DNA of 64,000 nt from assembly GCA_018857735.1 (NCBI GenBank), contig JABMCL010002216.1, positions 923,501 to 987,500 on the forward strand, given 5' to 3'. Shown in pieces: positions 48,205-59,149 of this stretch. The notes under the pieces are model-generated. The model was not told the origin of the DNA, did no database searches, and saw only the letters and a program-made list of their open reading frames with translations. The stretch is from Alviniconcha marisindica (Eukaryota > Mollusca > Gastropoda > Provannidae). Position 1 is the first letter of the stretch. Every line of letters begins with the position of its first letter. The position numbers and the translations under genes are program-made.

Positions 48205-48925
48205 GTTAAGCGTGCTTCCAGAGTTCAATATGACTAGTTTGGAAGAAAATGCAACACCAACGGCAAGAAAATCGCGGTGAAGCGGTTCCTGATTTTTTGT
48301 GCAAGGTTGTAAACACAATACTTTTGATGTGCCGAGCGAAGGGGAGGTCACTGTGACGGCATTACTGATGTGATATTGTTGAGTGCGAAAGAATCATGTT
48401 ACGCCACATCTGCTTGCCAAAAAACCAATATGACTTTTTGTTGTTGTTGTTGTTGAAGAAAATACAACACCAACAGCAAAATCGCGGTGAAGCGGTTCCC
48501 GATATTTTATGCAAGGTTGTAAACACAATACTTTTGATGTGCCGAGCGAAGGTGCAGTCACTGTGACGGCATAACATGTGATATTGTTGAGTGCGAAAGA
48601 ATCATGCTTCCTGAATTCAAAGTGACTAGTTTGAAAGGAAATGCAACACCAACAGCAAGAAGATCGCGGTAAAACGGTTCCAGATTCTTTCTTACTTTCG
48701 ATGTGCCAGCTGAAAGTGACATCACTGTGACGGCATAGCTGAGATGATATTGTTCCAGAGTTCAGTATGACTTGTTTGGAAGGAAATGCAACACCAACAG
48801 CAAAATTGCGGTGAAGCGGTTCCTGATTCTTTGTGCAAGGTTGTAAAGACATTCATTTTGATGCGCCAAGCGAAGGTGGGATTACTGTGACGGCTTAACT
48901 GAGGCGATATGGTTCAGTGCCAATG
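48205..48925. repeat. Four diverged tandem units of about 140-210 bp
   Basis: GCGGTGAAGCGGTTCC-like sequence recurs at about 48283, 48491, 48673 and 48815. Each is preceded by AATGCAACACCAACAGCAA and followed by TGTGACGGC. Spacing shrinks because of deletions. Open frames on the minus strand are repeat-derived. Confidence 0.8.
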
Positions 48926-48954
48926 CTACTCCACATCGTGTATTACGGTTGAAG

Positions 48955-49146
48955 GTATACTCCACCCTGTCACCACCAGAAGGATTCTGCATTAAAGTGG
49001 GCAGTGGCCTGACCCATAACCTATTACTGCAACTGGACAAGGAAGCAAGCTAAGCAGAAGAGACAAATGAGCCCCCAATCCAGACTCGAACGTGGATCCG
49101 TCTGCTTACCAGCCGAGCGCCTTACCACTGGGCCAACCTGGCGTAC
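48955..49146 (-). mobile_element. Old, diverged SINE family A copy
   Basis: Retains CTGCATTAAAGTGGGCAG and the head rc CTTACCAGCCGAGCGCCTTACCACTGGGCC, with several substitutions and losses between. Confidence 0.6.
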
Positions 49147-49566
49147 CGTCATTGTTGGTATTTGTTGCTAGACTTGTTAAACGCCGAGCTGTCTTCATTT
49201 ATTTACAGCCTATAGCCACGCGTCTACTATCTATCTCCCCGACGTTAAAATGAGCAGACTGGAAAGACCAAAGCAGTACAATTCCCTCTTCTATGTTTTT
49301 ACACGTGCAGACTGAAACAGACTGAGGCCAGGGCGCTTGTATAGAATCAAAGACCTTGTCGCCCTGCCGCGCACTCTTTGTTCAGTCAACAACAACAACT
49401 ACAAAGGGAGTTAAATAGCGCTCGACTGACGTCACAAGTATAACTGGGTTATGAAGAACCGCGGCCGTGACGACCTGACCGAATGGCCTAGATGAGGCCG
49501 ACAACAAGGTCACGTCTTCAAACTTGGTGAGGTGTCTATAGCCTAGGTAAGAAATGCTGCAATGGC

Positions 49567-50514
49567 GTGAGCCGGTTTGGCCTAGCGGTAAGGCGTTAAG
49601 CCCGTTCTTAACTGGGCGAATGTTTGTTCGCCGAACATACTTCGGACAGTTCGACGAACTATGATTCGTTTCTTAATTGAACTTTTAGTTCGCCGAATAT
49701 GGTTCGGACAGTCCAAACTTTACTTCGTTCTCAACTGGCTTGTAATGAGATGCAAGCTTCGGCCCGAACTTGCGGCAGACGCGCAGCAGACAGCATGATC
49801 GAAAATGTAGGCTAAAGTCAAGTCAAGTCAAGTCAGTATACTTTCATCATCCCTCACAGGGTAATTCAACTAACTACTAACTCATTCTGGGTCTCCGAGA
49901 CAAGGCTGCGCCTCCCACAAGTCAACAAATAAACAAATTCCCTCCGAAGCGAGTGAAGAAGCTAGCGACACCGTCATCCATTTTTATTTTTTTTTTTCTT
50001 CATCCACAGGAGAGCTCTGCTCTCAGTCTCAGCCAATCAGAGGCAATGATCGTCGAATAGGGCGAATGTTCCCAGAACATGTTGAGCGAAGCTTTTTGGA
50101 CCCCGAATATAGCTTCGACGAATACTTCCAACTAGGTTCGCGAAGAAAAGTTGGCCCAATTAAGAACCAACTAGCTTCGCCGAATACTTCCAACTAGGTT
50201 CGCGAAGAAACATTCGCCCAATTAAGAACGGGCTTTAGGCTGGTAAGCAGAGGGACTTCGGTTCGAATCCGCTTCGGCTCTCCTTTCTCTTCAAAAGTTG
50301 TGGTCTGTGGACTTTGTCCCTCACAATTATGAAACATTAAAATGGCTGTCATCGCTGCCCATCTTAATGCAGGAGTCATTCTGGAGGTGACAGTGTAGCG
50401 ATAGGTATATAATCTCCCTCCCCCCCCCCCCCACCTCCACACCCCCTTCCCCCACATTCTCCCCGTCCCTAATAAGCCTTACGGTTTATGTGGATGTTAA
50501 GCACCATGTTTACC
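49567..50514 (+). mobile_element. SINE family A copy, split by a MITE
   Basis: The head GTGAGCCGGTTTGGCCTAGC runs to TTA at 49598. The SINE resumes at 50235 with TTAGGCTGGTAAGC, the B-box GGTTCGAATCC and the usual body and tail. Confidence 0.88.
49599..50234 (+). mobile_element. Harbinger-like MITE, copy 2 (636 bp)
   Basis: Begins AGCCCGTTCTTAACTGGGCG and ends with the inverse CCCAATTAAGAACGGGCT. It is flanked by a perfect 3-bp duplication TTA (49596-49598, 50235-50237). The empty site is visible in other SINE A copies (GGCGTTAGGCTGG). TWA duplication is characteristic of PIF/Harbinger superfamily insertions. No transposase. Confidence 0.85.
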
Positions 50515-50644
50515 TAGCTGCAATGAGCGATTACACAAGTTTGGCTTGCATGTTAGATTGTTTCCTGTGGAAGATGTCCAAATGCGTGGAACTGCTTTCT
50601 TCTTCTTCTTCCGCGTAGTGCCCAGCTTCAGCACTTTGAAGAAA

Positions 50645-50760
50645 TAATAATAATCAAACATACATTTTCTATAGCGCTATTCCACGGTGAGCGAGCTCAA
50701 CGCGCTTAAAGAAGTGTCCCACCGGCATTTCACGTCTCCGACTAGGCCGATCCGGCTACC
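50645..50760 (-). repeat. LINE/SINE tail fragment
   Basis: AATAATAATAAT then TATAGCGCTATTCCACGG, the reverse of a CR1/L2-type 3' end. Confidence 0.5.
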
Positions 50761-50812
50761 ACTACGGTCACCGTCAACACTACTTACCGGTGGTGTGGGG
50801 TCTACTCTGAGG

Positions 50813-51143
50813 TGAGCCGGTTTGGCACAGCGGTAAGGCGTTAGGCTAGTAAGCGGAAGGACCTCGGTTCGATACCGCTTCGGCTCTCCTTTCTCTTCAA
50901 AAAGGTTGTGGTTTGTGGACACTGTCTTGTGACTTTGTCCATCACTTCCTACTGAAACATTAAAATGGCTCTCATCGCTGCCCATCTTAATGCATGAATC
51001 ATTCTAATGGTGACAGTGTAGCGATAGGTATATATCCCCCCACCCCCCACTCCAAACCTCCTCCCCCCCCCCCCCTTCTCCCCGTCCCTAATAAGCCTTA
51101 TGGTTTCTGTGGACGTTAAGCACCATGTTTACTTCCTTACTTA
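50813..51143 (+). mobile_element. SINE family A copy with 11-bp target-site duplication
   Basis: CTACTCTGAGG at 50802-50812 and 51144-51154. Complete head, body and TTACTTCCTTA tail. Confidence 0.9.
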
Positions 51144-51299
51144 CTACTCTGAGGGTAGTGATTTTGGAAGACGGGAACCGAAAGCCTCAAGGGTGGGCGC
51201 AGCAGCCACACATCCTCAATGAGGTCATTCCAATCCTTGATTGTGTTGGGGGGGGGGAAGGGGGGGGGGAAGGAGAACTTCCTGTAGTCAGTATCGGTT

Positions 51300-51610
51300 T
51301 GCCGGCTTGAGCTTGCAACTTCCGTGTGGAATAGCGAGTAACTATTCGCGACGGTTGCCACGAGCAAGCACGCACATAAACATGGGGCATGTCTGCCTCG
51401 CGGAGAGAAAAAAAGAGCTCCGTCTCGATTCAAACGAATTTGGTTTTATTTGTGCTGACCAAAACAACGTGGGCGGTTATAAATGAAATGCCTAATATAA
51501 TTTGAGTTTCTGTTACAAACTTTACTGCCATTTCAGCATCAAAGGAAACCATATTTTCGTTAGCTGACAGTTTTTGGAGACCTACGGCGTAATCAATTAT
51601 AGCTGTGATG
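51300..51610 (+). repeat. Copy of the 550-bp repeat family
   Basis: GATTCAAACGAATTTGGTTT and TTAGCTGACAGTTTTTGG match 16350-16520. A (GATGAT)n run follows at 51605-51638. Confidence 0.6.
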
Positions 51611-51634
51611 ATGATAATGATGATGATGATGATG

Positions 51635-51800
51635 ATGTAGAGCTTCATGTCCTCGGATGTCGGTTGACATATTAGGGACAAACTGTGACCAATGCCAAAG
51701 CATGGTTCAATGTTGCTTTACGTCCACAGAAACCGTAAGGCTCATTAGGACGGAAAGCCCAGGACGGCCACCTCCACTTCAACACAGCTCATAAACTCTG
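51635..51800 (-). mobile_element. Family C SINE-like copy
   Basis: CCTCGGATGTCGGTTGACAT, GCCAAAGCATGGTTCA and GCCCAGGACGGCCACCTCC in minus orientation. A SINE A 3' fragment (minus) lies at 51907-52015. The stretch 52.05-52.65 kb shows nothing. Confidence 0.65.
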
Positions 51801-52674
51801 TAAACCAGTGCATGGAGTTTGTTTACTTGTATGAGTTTACCGGCTTAACTTGCCACTCCCGTACGGAATAGACTTACCGAGTAACTATTCGCAACGGCTG
51901 CCCCAGTAAACTGGTGCTTAACGTCCACAGAAACTATAAGGCTTATTAGGGACGAGGAGAGGGGTGGGTGGGGGAGGGGGGAGGGGGGCATGGAGGTGGG
52001 GGACGGTTGCCACCAGTCAGTGTACTTGAATGGGTTTACCGGCTTGAACTTCCGCACGGAATATCAAGTAACTAAATGTCGACTACCGAACTTAGAGCAC
52101 TTCGCGAAGGCTTTGCTTCTGTGTAGACCATCCCGTAGGCACTGCTCACTCGTCCCAGTCCCGCCTCGACTGACTGACATACTAGAGTTCATCTCATGCG
52201 GCACAGCGTGAAGATTCTAGCTTTCGGCTGAATAGTGATATATGAAAACAAGAAGAAGTTACCGCTTATAAACTGAAGGGGAAAAAGCCTGTATGAGTGA
52301 ACAATATTATATATGTAAGTTTCAGGCGAAAACGACGTAATTCAGGTTTAGAGTATGACGCAATTAAACTGACTTCTCGCAGTTCTTTTCCGAATCATTT
52401 GAAGTGTGTGTAACTTCTTCTTCTATGTTGTTTCACGTCCACGGAGACCGTACGGACTATTAGGGACGGGTAGTGTATGTAATTATGCTGTTCGTATGTG
52501 TACAACGGAAGCGGCTTACCTTGTAAGCAGCGGTAGTGTCACACTCGGTGAGTCGGCAAGATGTTTTCCAGTCAGCTTAGTATAGAAAGCGAAGAGCGCA
52601 CCTGCGCATCGGAATGAGTCGAGTGCTTTATGCTAGTAATGAATCAACGTCCCCCCCCTTCACTCATTCAGCTA

Positions 52675-52770
52675 CAGTCAGAGCTCAGGAGCTGTGCGAA
52701 AGTCGCGGTGGCTGTCCTGGGCTCCCTCCCGTCCCTAATAAGCCTACGGTTTCTGTGGAGTCTCAACCAA
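52675..52770 (+). mobile_element. Short family C-like copy
   Basis: CAGGAGCTGTGCGAAAGTCG, GTCCTGGGCTCC and CTAATAAGCCTACGGTTTCT, then an (AACC)n run. Confidence 0.6.
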
Positions 52771-52931
52771 CCAACCAACCAACAGCTACAGTCACTCATT
52801 CGACTGACCTGACGGAGAAGGTACACGGATATCCGCATTCTTTGTAGCCTCTATCCCACCTCCCCGCTTCCTTATTTTTATATATTTTTGTTGTTGTTGT
52901 TCGTTGCTCATCGTCCTCACAGCACGGTACA

Positions 52932-53431
52932 TAAGTAAACATGGTGCTTAACGTCCACAGAAACCACAAGGCTTTTTAGGGACGGGGAGAATGGGGGAAG
53001 GGGGTATGGAGGTGGGGGGAGAGGGAGATTATATACCTATCGCTACATTGTCACCACCAGAATGACTTCTGCATTAAGGTGGGCAGCGATGAGAGCCATT
53101 TTAATGTTTCACTAATTGTGAGGGACAAAGTCACAAGACAGTGTCCACAGACCACAACTTTTGAAGTGAAAGGAAAGCCGTAGCAGATTCGAACCGAGGT
53201 CCCTCTGCTTACCAGCCTAACGCTTTGGTTTAAACATTTTTTTAAAAATTCATTCATCGTAATCATAAGCTCAACAAATAAGTACAGGAAACACAAAAGC
53301 AATATGCTTATTTGAGTGTTACCTATAGATAAAATGATAATCACACAGACATTTACGATGGCAAGATGGCAAATTGTTGTCAAAACGTCAGAGGCAACAA
53401 AACGCTTTACCGCTAAGCCAAACCGGCTCAC
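52932..53431 (-). mobile_element. SINE family A copy interrupted by a 174-bp insertion
   Basis: Tail rc at 52932, body, B-box rc GATTCGAACC, then insertion 53227-53400, then head rc CGCTTTACCGCTAAGCC...GGCTC. Confidence 0.88.
53227..53400. mobile_element. 174-bp non-coding element with 8-bp target-site duplication
   Basis: AACGCTTT occurs at 53219-53226 and 53401-53408. The insert matches 6690-6915 but lacks the inverted duplication there. Ends GGTTTAAAC and GGCAACAA show no obvious inverted repeats, so the class is uncertain. Confidence 0.75.
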
Positions 53432-53629
53432 AAGACAGCACATGTGTAGACTGCGCCAGACGTGCGACCCCCTACCCAGTGACAGTGTTGTTGTTGACCC
53501 GGCACCGAGTCGTTTACTGATACGTTCGCAGCGGATATTACATAAACAGATCAAGCCGTCAGCGAGTCTGCGTCAAGTTGTCCTGTCACTGCTGACTTCT
53601 CCATTTACTCTGTACTAAAGATGCAGTTG

Positions 53630-53802
53630 GTAGGTAGTGTTGCTTAATGTCCTCAGATGTCAGTTGACATATTAGGGACAAGCTGAGACCAATGCCGAAG
53701 CATGGTTCAATATAGCTTTACGTCCACGGAAACCAAAAGGCTCGTTAGGACGGACAGCCCAGGACGGCCACCTCGACTCTCACACAGCTCCTGAACTATG
53801 AA
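53630..53802 (-). mobile_element. Family C SINE-like copy
   Basis: Starts GGTAGGTAGTGTTGCTTAAT and ends CACACAGCTCCTGAACTATG. Confidence 0.7.
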
Positions 53803-53879
53803 AAAAAATGAAAAAAAGATGCAGTATAATAATACATCATTTTCCCCCCCCGCACCATGTTTACTTACTTACTTACGGG

Positions 53880-54066
53880 TCAAGGCTTTCCGAGATCGCC
53901 GCCGGTACAGGGCCTCGGATGTGCAGTTTAGGGACTCCACTGCTTCATGAATAAATGAAAGGTTGATGCCGCTCATACAGCTTACACACAAAGCAGTGCA
54001 TGTTCACAGAGCCAGATGCATACAAATGCCATCTGCTACAGGAATATTATTAACAGTTCACGAATT
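53880..54066 (+). repeat. Repeat also found at 55258-55430
   Basis: Shared blocks: TCAAGGCTTTCCGAGA, GCCGGTACAGGG, GTGCATGTTCA and GCATACAAATGC. Confidence 0.65.
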
Positions 54067-54329
54067 GATTGTTCACCCAGACCGCTTTGATGTCGTAAAT
54101 CGAGTCGCGACCGAATCGTAACTAAAACGCTGTTCCTCTTTTCCAAACTCCTTTTTCTCCCTCCCATCCATTCCCCCCCCCCCCCAGCCCCCCCGCATAT
54201 CCCCCCTCCCCTCTCTCTCTCTCTCTAACACACACACACACACACTGTCCTGTCTATGTAGCTTAGCAAGGACAGATTGTTAGAATAGGCTACTGCCTAA
54301 AACCTCAATCCTTGATATAAAGTTCCTCT

Positions 54330-54710
54330 TCTTGTGTGTGTGTGTGTGTGTGTGTTGTGTGTGTGTGTGGTGGTGGTGGTGGTGGTGGTGGTGTGGTGGT
54401 GGTGGTGTGCGTGGTGCGTGGTGGTGGTGCGTGCGTGTGTGGTGTGTGTCTTTTTTGTTTGTTTTCTGTGTTTTTTTTTTTTCTGTTTTTTGTCGTGTGT
54501 TGTTGTTGTTGTTTGTTGCTGTGTGTTCTGTTGTGTGTTGTGTCTGGTGTGGTGTGTGGTGTCGTGCGTGCGTGGTGTGTGTGTTTTTGGGGTGTGTTGT
54601 GTTGTGTGTTCTCGTTTTTCGGTTCTCTTTTTTCGTTTTTTCTGTTCTCTCTCTCTCTTCTCTCTCTCTCTCTCTCTCTCTGTACATGTCTGTCTGTCTG
54701 TCTGTCTGTC
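54330..54710. repeat. GT/GTT/T-rich simple-sequence block
   Basis: All three plus frames stay open because the block is almost only G and T. It ends in CT and CTGT repeats. Not a gene. Confidence 0.9.
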
Positions 54711-54892
54711 TCTCGTTGAAAATCTAGTGTTAGCCTACCCATCACATCATATAATCATTTGTCATTTTGAGCGTCTCATAAGTTTACTCAAGTTGTTTGG
54801 CGCTCCCCAAACTATTCTGTTATTGCCTGTTAGTATGCTTTCATTACTAAAGCTTTTTTAAACCTGAGGGGATTATGTTGTTCATCGGCGGC

Positions 54893-55250
54893 CTTACGGT
54901 CGAAATACGTAACACAAGTAGAACAACAAAGACCTGAGTCGCCTATGGTAACTCTCACCTGGCATGCGTGTAAATACAAGGTACTTAAACTCCACCAGAG
55001 GTACGGTAACTCCCCCGTCCCTAATAAGCCTTATGGTTTCTTTGGACGTTAAGCACCATGTTTACTTACGGTAACTCTCACCTGCATTGCGTGTAAATAA
55101 AAGGTACATAAACTCCACCAAAGGATGTACCTCTGGTGGAGTTTATGTACCTTGTATTCACATGCGAGCCAAGTGAGAGTTACCCAAGGCGACTCGGGTC
55201 TTTGTTGTTGTGCTTGTGTTACGTATTTCGAGCGCTAATTAACTCCCTAT
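54893..55250. mobile_element. Foldback element with a SINE 3' fragment inside
   Basis: The left side (54899-55000: ATACGTAACACAAG, CAACAAAGACCTGAG, GGTAACTCTCACCTGGCATG, AACTCCACCAGAGGTA) is the reverse complement of 55125-55240. Between them lie a third partial unit and the SINE A tail CCCGTCCCTAATAAGCC to AAGCACCATGTTTACTTA (55013-55078). Confidence 0.75.
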
Positions 55251-55257
55251 GTGTTGA

Positions 55258-55430
55258 TTCTCATGGCTCAAGGCTTTCCGAGAACCCCGCCGGTACAGGG
55301 TGGATGGGCAATTTTCGTTGGTTCACGAATGAATGAAAAGTTGATGCGGCTCACACATAGCTTCCACACACAGTGGTGCATGTTCATAGAGCCAGGTGCA
55401 TACAAATGCTCTGAAATACTATTCACTGAA
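55258..55430 (+). repeat. Repeat, second copy of 53880-54066
   Basis: See shared blocks at 53880. It directly adjoins the foldback element. Confidence 0.65.
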
Positions 55431-55549
55431 AAGAATATAAAAAAACCAGTTACACAATACAGCCCACAGAAAAGTCTCAGTCGCGAGAAAAAAAACCAAG
55501 ATGGAGATACGAACATTCGATCATAGTTGGTAAAGATACACCTATCCAG

Positions 55550-55863
55550 TAAGTAGTTAAACATGGTGCTTAACGTCCACAGAAACCATAAGGCTTATTA
55601 GGGACGGGGAGAAGGGAGGGTGGGGGTATGGAGGTAGGGGAAGAGGGATATTATAATTATACCTATAGCTACACTGTCACCACCAGAATGACTCCTGCAT
55701 TAAGATGGGCAGCGACGAGATGTTTCGTTAATCGTGAGGGACAGAGTCACACGACAGTGTCCACAGACCACAACTTTTGAAGAGAAAGGAGAGCCGAAGC
55801 GGATTTGAACCGAGGTCCCTCTGCTTACCAACCTAACGCCTTACCGCTAGGCCAAACCGGCTA
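55550..55863 (-). mobile_element. SINE family A copy
   Basis: Complete in minus orientation, from tail rc GTAAGTAGTTAAACATGG to head rc CGCTAGGCCAAACCGGCT. Confidence 0.88.
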
Positions 55864-55919
55864 CCCAGCATGGACTGAGGGATCAATAAATATAGACCAA
55901 AACATGGGCATGGCGTGGC

Positions 55920-56015
55920 AAGTCAGAGTTCATGAGCTGTGCGAAAGTGGAGGTGGACGTCCTGAGCTCCCCGCCCCGAGCAGTCCGTACGGTCTCCGCG
56001 GGCGTAAAATGACAT
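55920..56015 (+). mobile_element. Short family C-like copy
   Basis: CATGAGCTGTGCGAAAGT, GTCCTGAGCTCC and GGTCTCCGCGGGCGTAAA. Confidence 0.5.
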
Positions 56016-56129
56016 ATATTTTAAGATGAAGGAGAAGAAATGTGGTGAGTTTCCGGGTATAATTTACTGACAGCTCTGGCTGCAGTACTTTACGATGCTG
56101 CCTGCAGCCAAAGACGTCTAATCTGTGTT

Positions 56130-56453
56130 TTGGGACAGGTCGGCAAGAAGACCAACACAGCGCAGCTTAGATTTGATAAAATCAGCGAGACAGCAATGCT
56201 GCCCGCATGGACAGAACGTGACACGAAACTGATAGGACACGAAACACTGTCCCAGATGCGCAGCTGGATCATTCTTACGCAGTGGTATTTTGCGAGAATG
56301 CTGGCCCACGAAGTAGTGCCGTGTCGCTCATACCCGTATAAACAGCAGTCAGTTTTTGCGACCGTAAGCCGAGCCATGGCATGCCATAGTATCAACACGG
56401 AAATAGAAACCCGAAATTTTTCACATGCCACGCATACACAGCAGTCTCAATGA
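56130..56453 (+). CDS. Unassigned open frame, 107 residues
   Basis: Starts MGQVGKKTNTAQLRFDKISE. Composition is not low-complexity, but no family, Kozak-quality start or donor was recognised, and the other strand is also open here. A gene remnant or chance frame is equally possible. Confidence 0.18.
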   Translation: MGQVGKKTNTAQLRFDKISETAMLPAWTERDTKLIGHETLSQMRSWIILTQWYFARMLAHEVVPCRSYPYKQQSVFATVSRAMACHSINTEIETRNFSHATHTQQSQ

Positions 56454-56848
56454 AAATCGGAACGTACAGGAAACGAGCTTCTCAGATAGAGCAATGACTG
56501 TCGTTACGGCGTCGCTGTGACCGACGGTGAAATAATCAGTGTTTTCACGGTTGTCTATATAGCCAAGCCTAAGCGGTTCGGAGTCCAGGCCGTGGCAAAA
56601 AGTGGGTCGTGGAGTCTACCGACAGATTATGAAAACATGTGCTTGCTTTTGAGGTCACACAGCGGCATTGTAGGAAGAGTGAAACCGAAAGCTGGAATTT
56701 CCCGTGGTCGAGATCGACGCATTTCGTTTGACGCAATAGCATCGTCAAAACTGAGACGGTCAGACCGAAATCTTAAGACTGAGGTTTTGAGTGTGTGCGC
56801 GCCGCGCGGCGCGCGTGTCTGTGTGTGTTTTCAGTTTCTACAGATTCT

Positions 56849-57206
56849 GGACGGCGATGTAGCGATTGTGCTGTTCACTTATGTATAAGCTCAGCAACAA
56901 TAAAAAGCCGTGAATGGTGATAGCATGCAAGTCATCAAATCATAAGTAAAAATCCGAGTCATTGTTCCTATTCATTGTTCGTCATGCGTGAAGATGATTG
57001 GGAGAAGAAAAAAAAGCAGTCGAATGAACCAGAAAGGCAGAAATTACGTAGAATCCCTGGTGTCAGACAAAAAATGCAAGGTTATGGGTTTATGACGTAC
57101 TAAGGCTTTAAAGACTTATGATCTGCTGACTTGCATGCTATCACCATTCACGGCTTTTTATAATTAGAGAGCTTATACATACAGCACAATCGCTACATCG
57201 CCGTCC
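56849..57206. mobile_element. 358-bp element with about 90-bp inverted arms
   Basis: 56849-56946 and 57115-57206 are reverse complements with a few mismatches and short gaps (GGACGGCGATGTAGCGATTG, AAAAAGCCGTGAATGGTGAT, AGCATGCAAGTCA). They enclose about 170 bp. Non-coding and MITE-like. Confidence 0.75.
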
Positions 57207-57209
57207 CGA

Positions 57210-57290
57210 ATGTGTGAAAGTCAGGTGGCCGTCCTAGGTTCCCGTCCCTAATAAGCCTACGGTTTCTGTGAACGTAAAGCAACACTCAAC
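57210..57290 (+). mobile_element. Short family C-like copy
   Basis: GTGTGAAAGTCAGGTGGCCG, TCCCTAATAAGCC and GAACGTAAAGCAACACT. Confidence 0.5.
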
Positions 57291-57577
57291 CATAGCTATG
57301 GATTCAGAGTCCAAGAGAGATCAAGAGCATGGAGGTGGAGCTGGGCTCTCATAGCTGGATGGATTGTCTTGCTGCTGAGTTGTTCTCAACAGTTGCTTTT
57401 CGGACACTTCATGTTTTTGAGACTGTTCCGCACAGCTGTTGAAAGAGCAATTAACGAAGTGCACAAGTTGCTTCTCACTGGCGGGGTCCCCACCTCCTTA
57501 GCGTTGTTGTTCTGGAGGTGGCTGACGGTCTCTTCGATCTTTGAGGGTCGGAGCGCGCGCACGCGCTACTAAGGACC

Positions 57578-57655
57578 CTACCCCCCCCCTCCCCCCACCC
57601 ACCCCTTTTCCCCGTCCCTAATAAGCCTTGCGGTTTCTGCGGACGTAAAGTACAA
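57578..57655 (+). mobile_element. SINE family A 3' fragment
   Basis: C-rich block then CCCCGTCCCTAATAAGCC and GGACGTAAAG. Confidence 0.55.
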
Positions 57656-57795
57656 TGAAAGAAAGGTAGCTATGGATTTTCAGCAGATGGGACCGGATCA
57701 TTTCTGCATCCGCCGTATCCCACGACAGGGACTGTGGAAGCAGGAGAGTTAACATGCCGTGCGTTTCTTCGTGGAACCTATGGGCACATTAACAA

Positions 57796-57945
57796 GAAAA
57801 TGCATCGCAATAGAACCACAGAAATCAAAGACAAAATGCATTGCAATGGAACCACAGAAATCAAAGACAAAATGCATCGCAATGGAACCATTAAAATCAA
57901 AGACAAAATGCATCGCAACAGAACCACAGAAATCAAAGAGAAGAG
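57796..57945 (+). repeat. 36-bp minisatellite, four units
   Basis: AAAATGCATYGCAAYRGAAC begins each unit. The period is twelve codons, which opens the frame (MHRNRTTEIKDK repeats). There is no other coding evidence. Confidence 0.9.
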
Positions 57946-58190
57946 ACTTATCACAACATGCCGGTATAAAGACTGACTGAATGATTTAGTAAGAAAATAA
58001 AAGAATGTAAACGACCAGATGTTCAAGGTGATCAGATCATTGTAACGCAGAACAAAGACTTCATTGTTAGATATGGCATCATTTGCATATTTTAGTTTTA
58101 TCACCTGTAGCAATTTTTATATAATGTGTGCACTGAAAAGGATTCTGCACAAATTCAACATACATAAAATCTATTTTCGAACACGCACAC

Positions 58191-58223
58191 AAACTCTCAC
58201 GCACGCACGCATGTACGCACGCA

Positions 58224-58292
<69 letters not shown>

Positions 58293-58452
58293 CACGCACA
58301 TACATACACACACGCACGCACGCACGCACGCACACACACACGCACACACGCACGCACGCACGCACGCACACGCACGCACGCACACACACACACACACACA
58401 CACATACGTACACACACACGCACAACCACACACAACCACACACACACACACG
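58191..58452. repeat. (CA)n/(ACGC)n compound microsatellite
   Basis: About 260 bp of CA and ACGC repeats. It opens frames in several phases on both strands. Confidence 0.95.
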
Positions 58453-58689
58453 GACGCACGTTTTTACAATCGATCGGTATATATGCACATTCATCGTCAC
58501 AAAGATAATACTTGAAGGACCACACCCTGTTAATCGCTGTGCCAGTTTTCTTTGTGTACACAAGTGCAAACCGGCGTTCCGACAGACCAAGCGTACACAA
58601 TGAAAACGTTTTAGAGAACCACTCAGAACAATCCGCCAATTTAGTCATGTGATGCATTCCACACACACACACACACACACACACATTAA

Positions 58690-59071
58690 TTGTTGTTGTT
58701 TTTGATCGCTTTTATATAGCGCTATTCTCCGCTCTCCATGCGACTCTAAATGAGTGACTGTAGCTTTTTATAGCCCGTTTTGAATATCCACCGAAGTGGT
58801 GTACTTACAGCGCTGTCTGGTCGTTACATGGCTGGTGCCACGCGAAACTGCTGCCATGCATGCACCATGTCACTTCACGCAAAGCCGCACACGTAGGACG
58901 CATGCTTACTACTGCGGTAACACAGGGGTGGAACGGATACCGAAATAAGAGTCAGCTCAGAAAGTTGACACTGGAGAAGAAACTTCTCCCGCCACTCCAG
59001 CCGAGACTCGAACCCGCGACCTTACGATTAGGAAGGAGCCCGGCGCTCTACACACTGAGCTATCCCCGCTT
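58690..59071 (-). mobile_element. SINE family B, full-length
   Basis: On the minus strand: head GCGGGGATAGCTCAGTGTGT, B-box GGGTTCGAGTCTC, body with GTGAAGTGACATGGTGCATG, and tail AATAGCGCTATATAAAAGCG followed by AAC repeats. It defines the uninterrupted state of the copy at 37.5 kb. Confidence 0.88.
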
Positions 59072-59149
59072 CCGACACGTCATCTTGCAGTTTAGGAAGC
59101 CTGTTCGTCAAGAGATCCGCGGTCGCTAGCAACACGCGAGAGCTGCTGC

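Noticed and set aside
54334..54861. Three overlapping 127-175-codon plus frames
   Set aside because: The block is almost only G and T, so stop codons are rare in all frames. Composition is Val/Cys/Phe/Trp low-complexity.
57734..57980. Small protein with four KMHRNRTTEIKD-type repeats
   Set aside because: Produced by a 36-bp minisatellite. Two frames are open, and no start or splice context favours coding.
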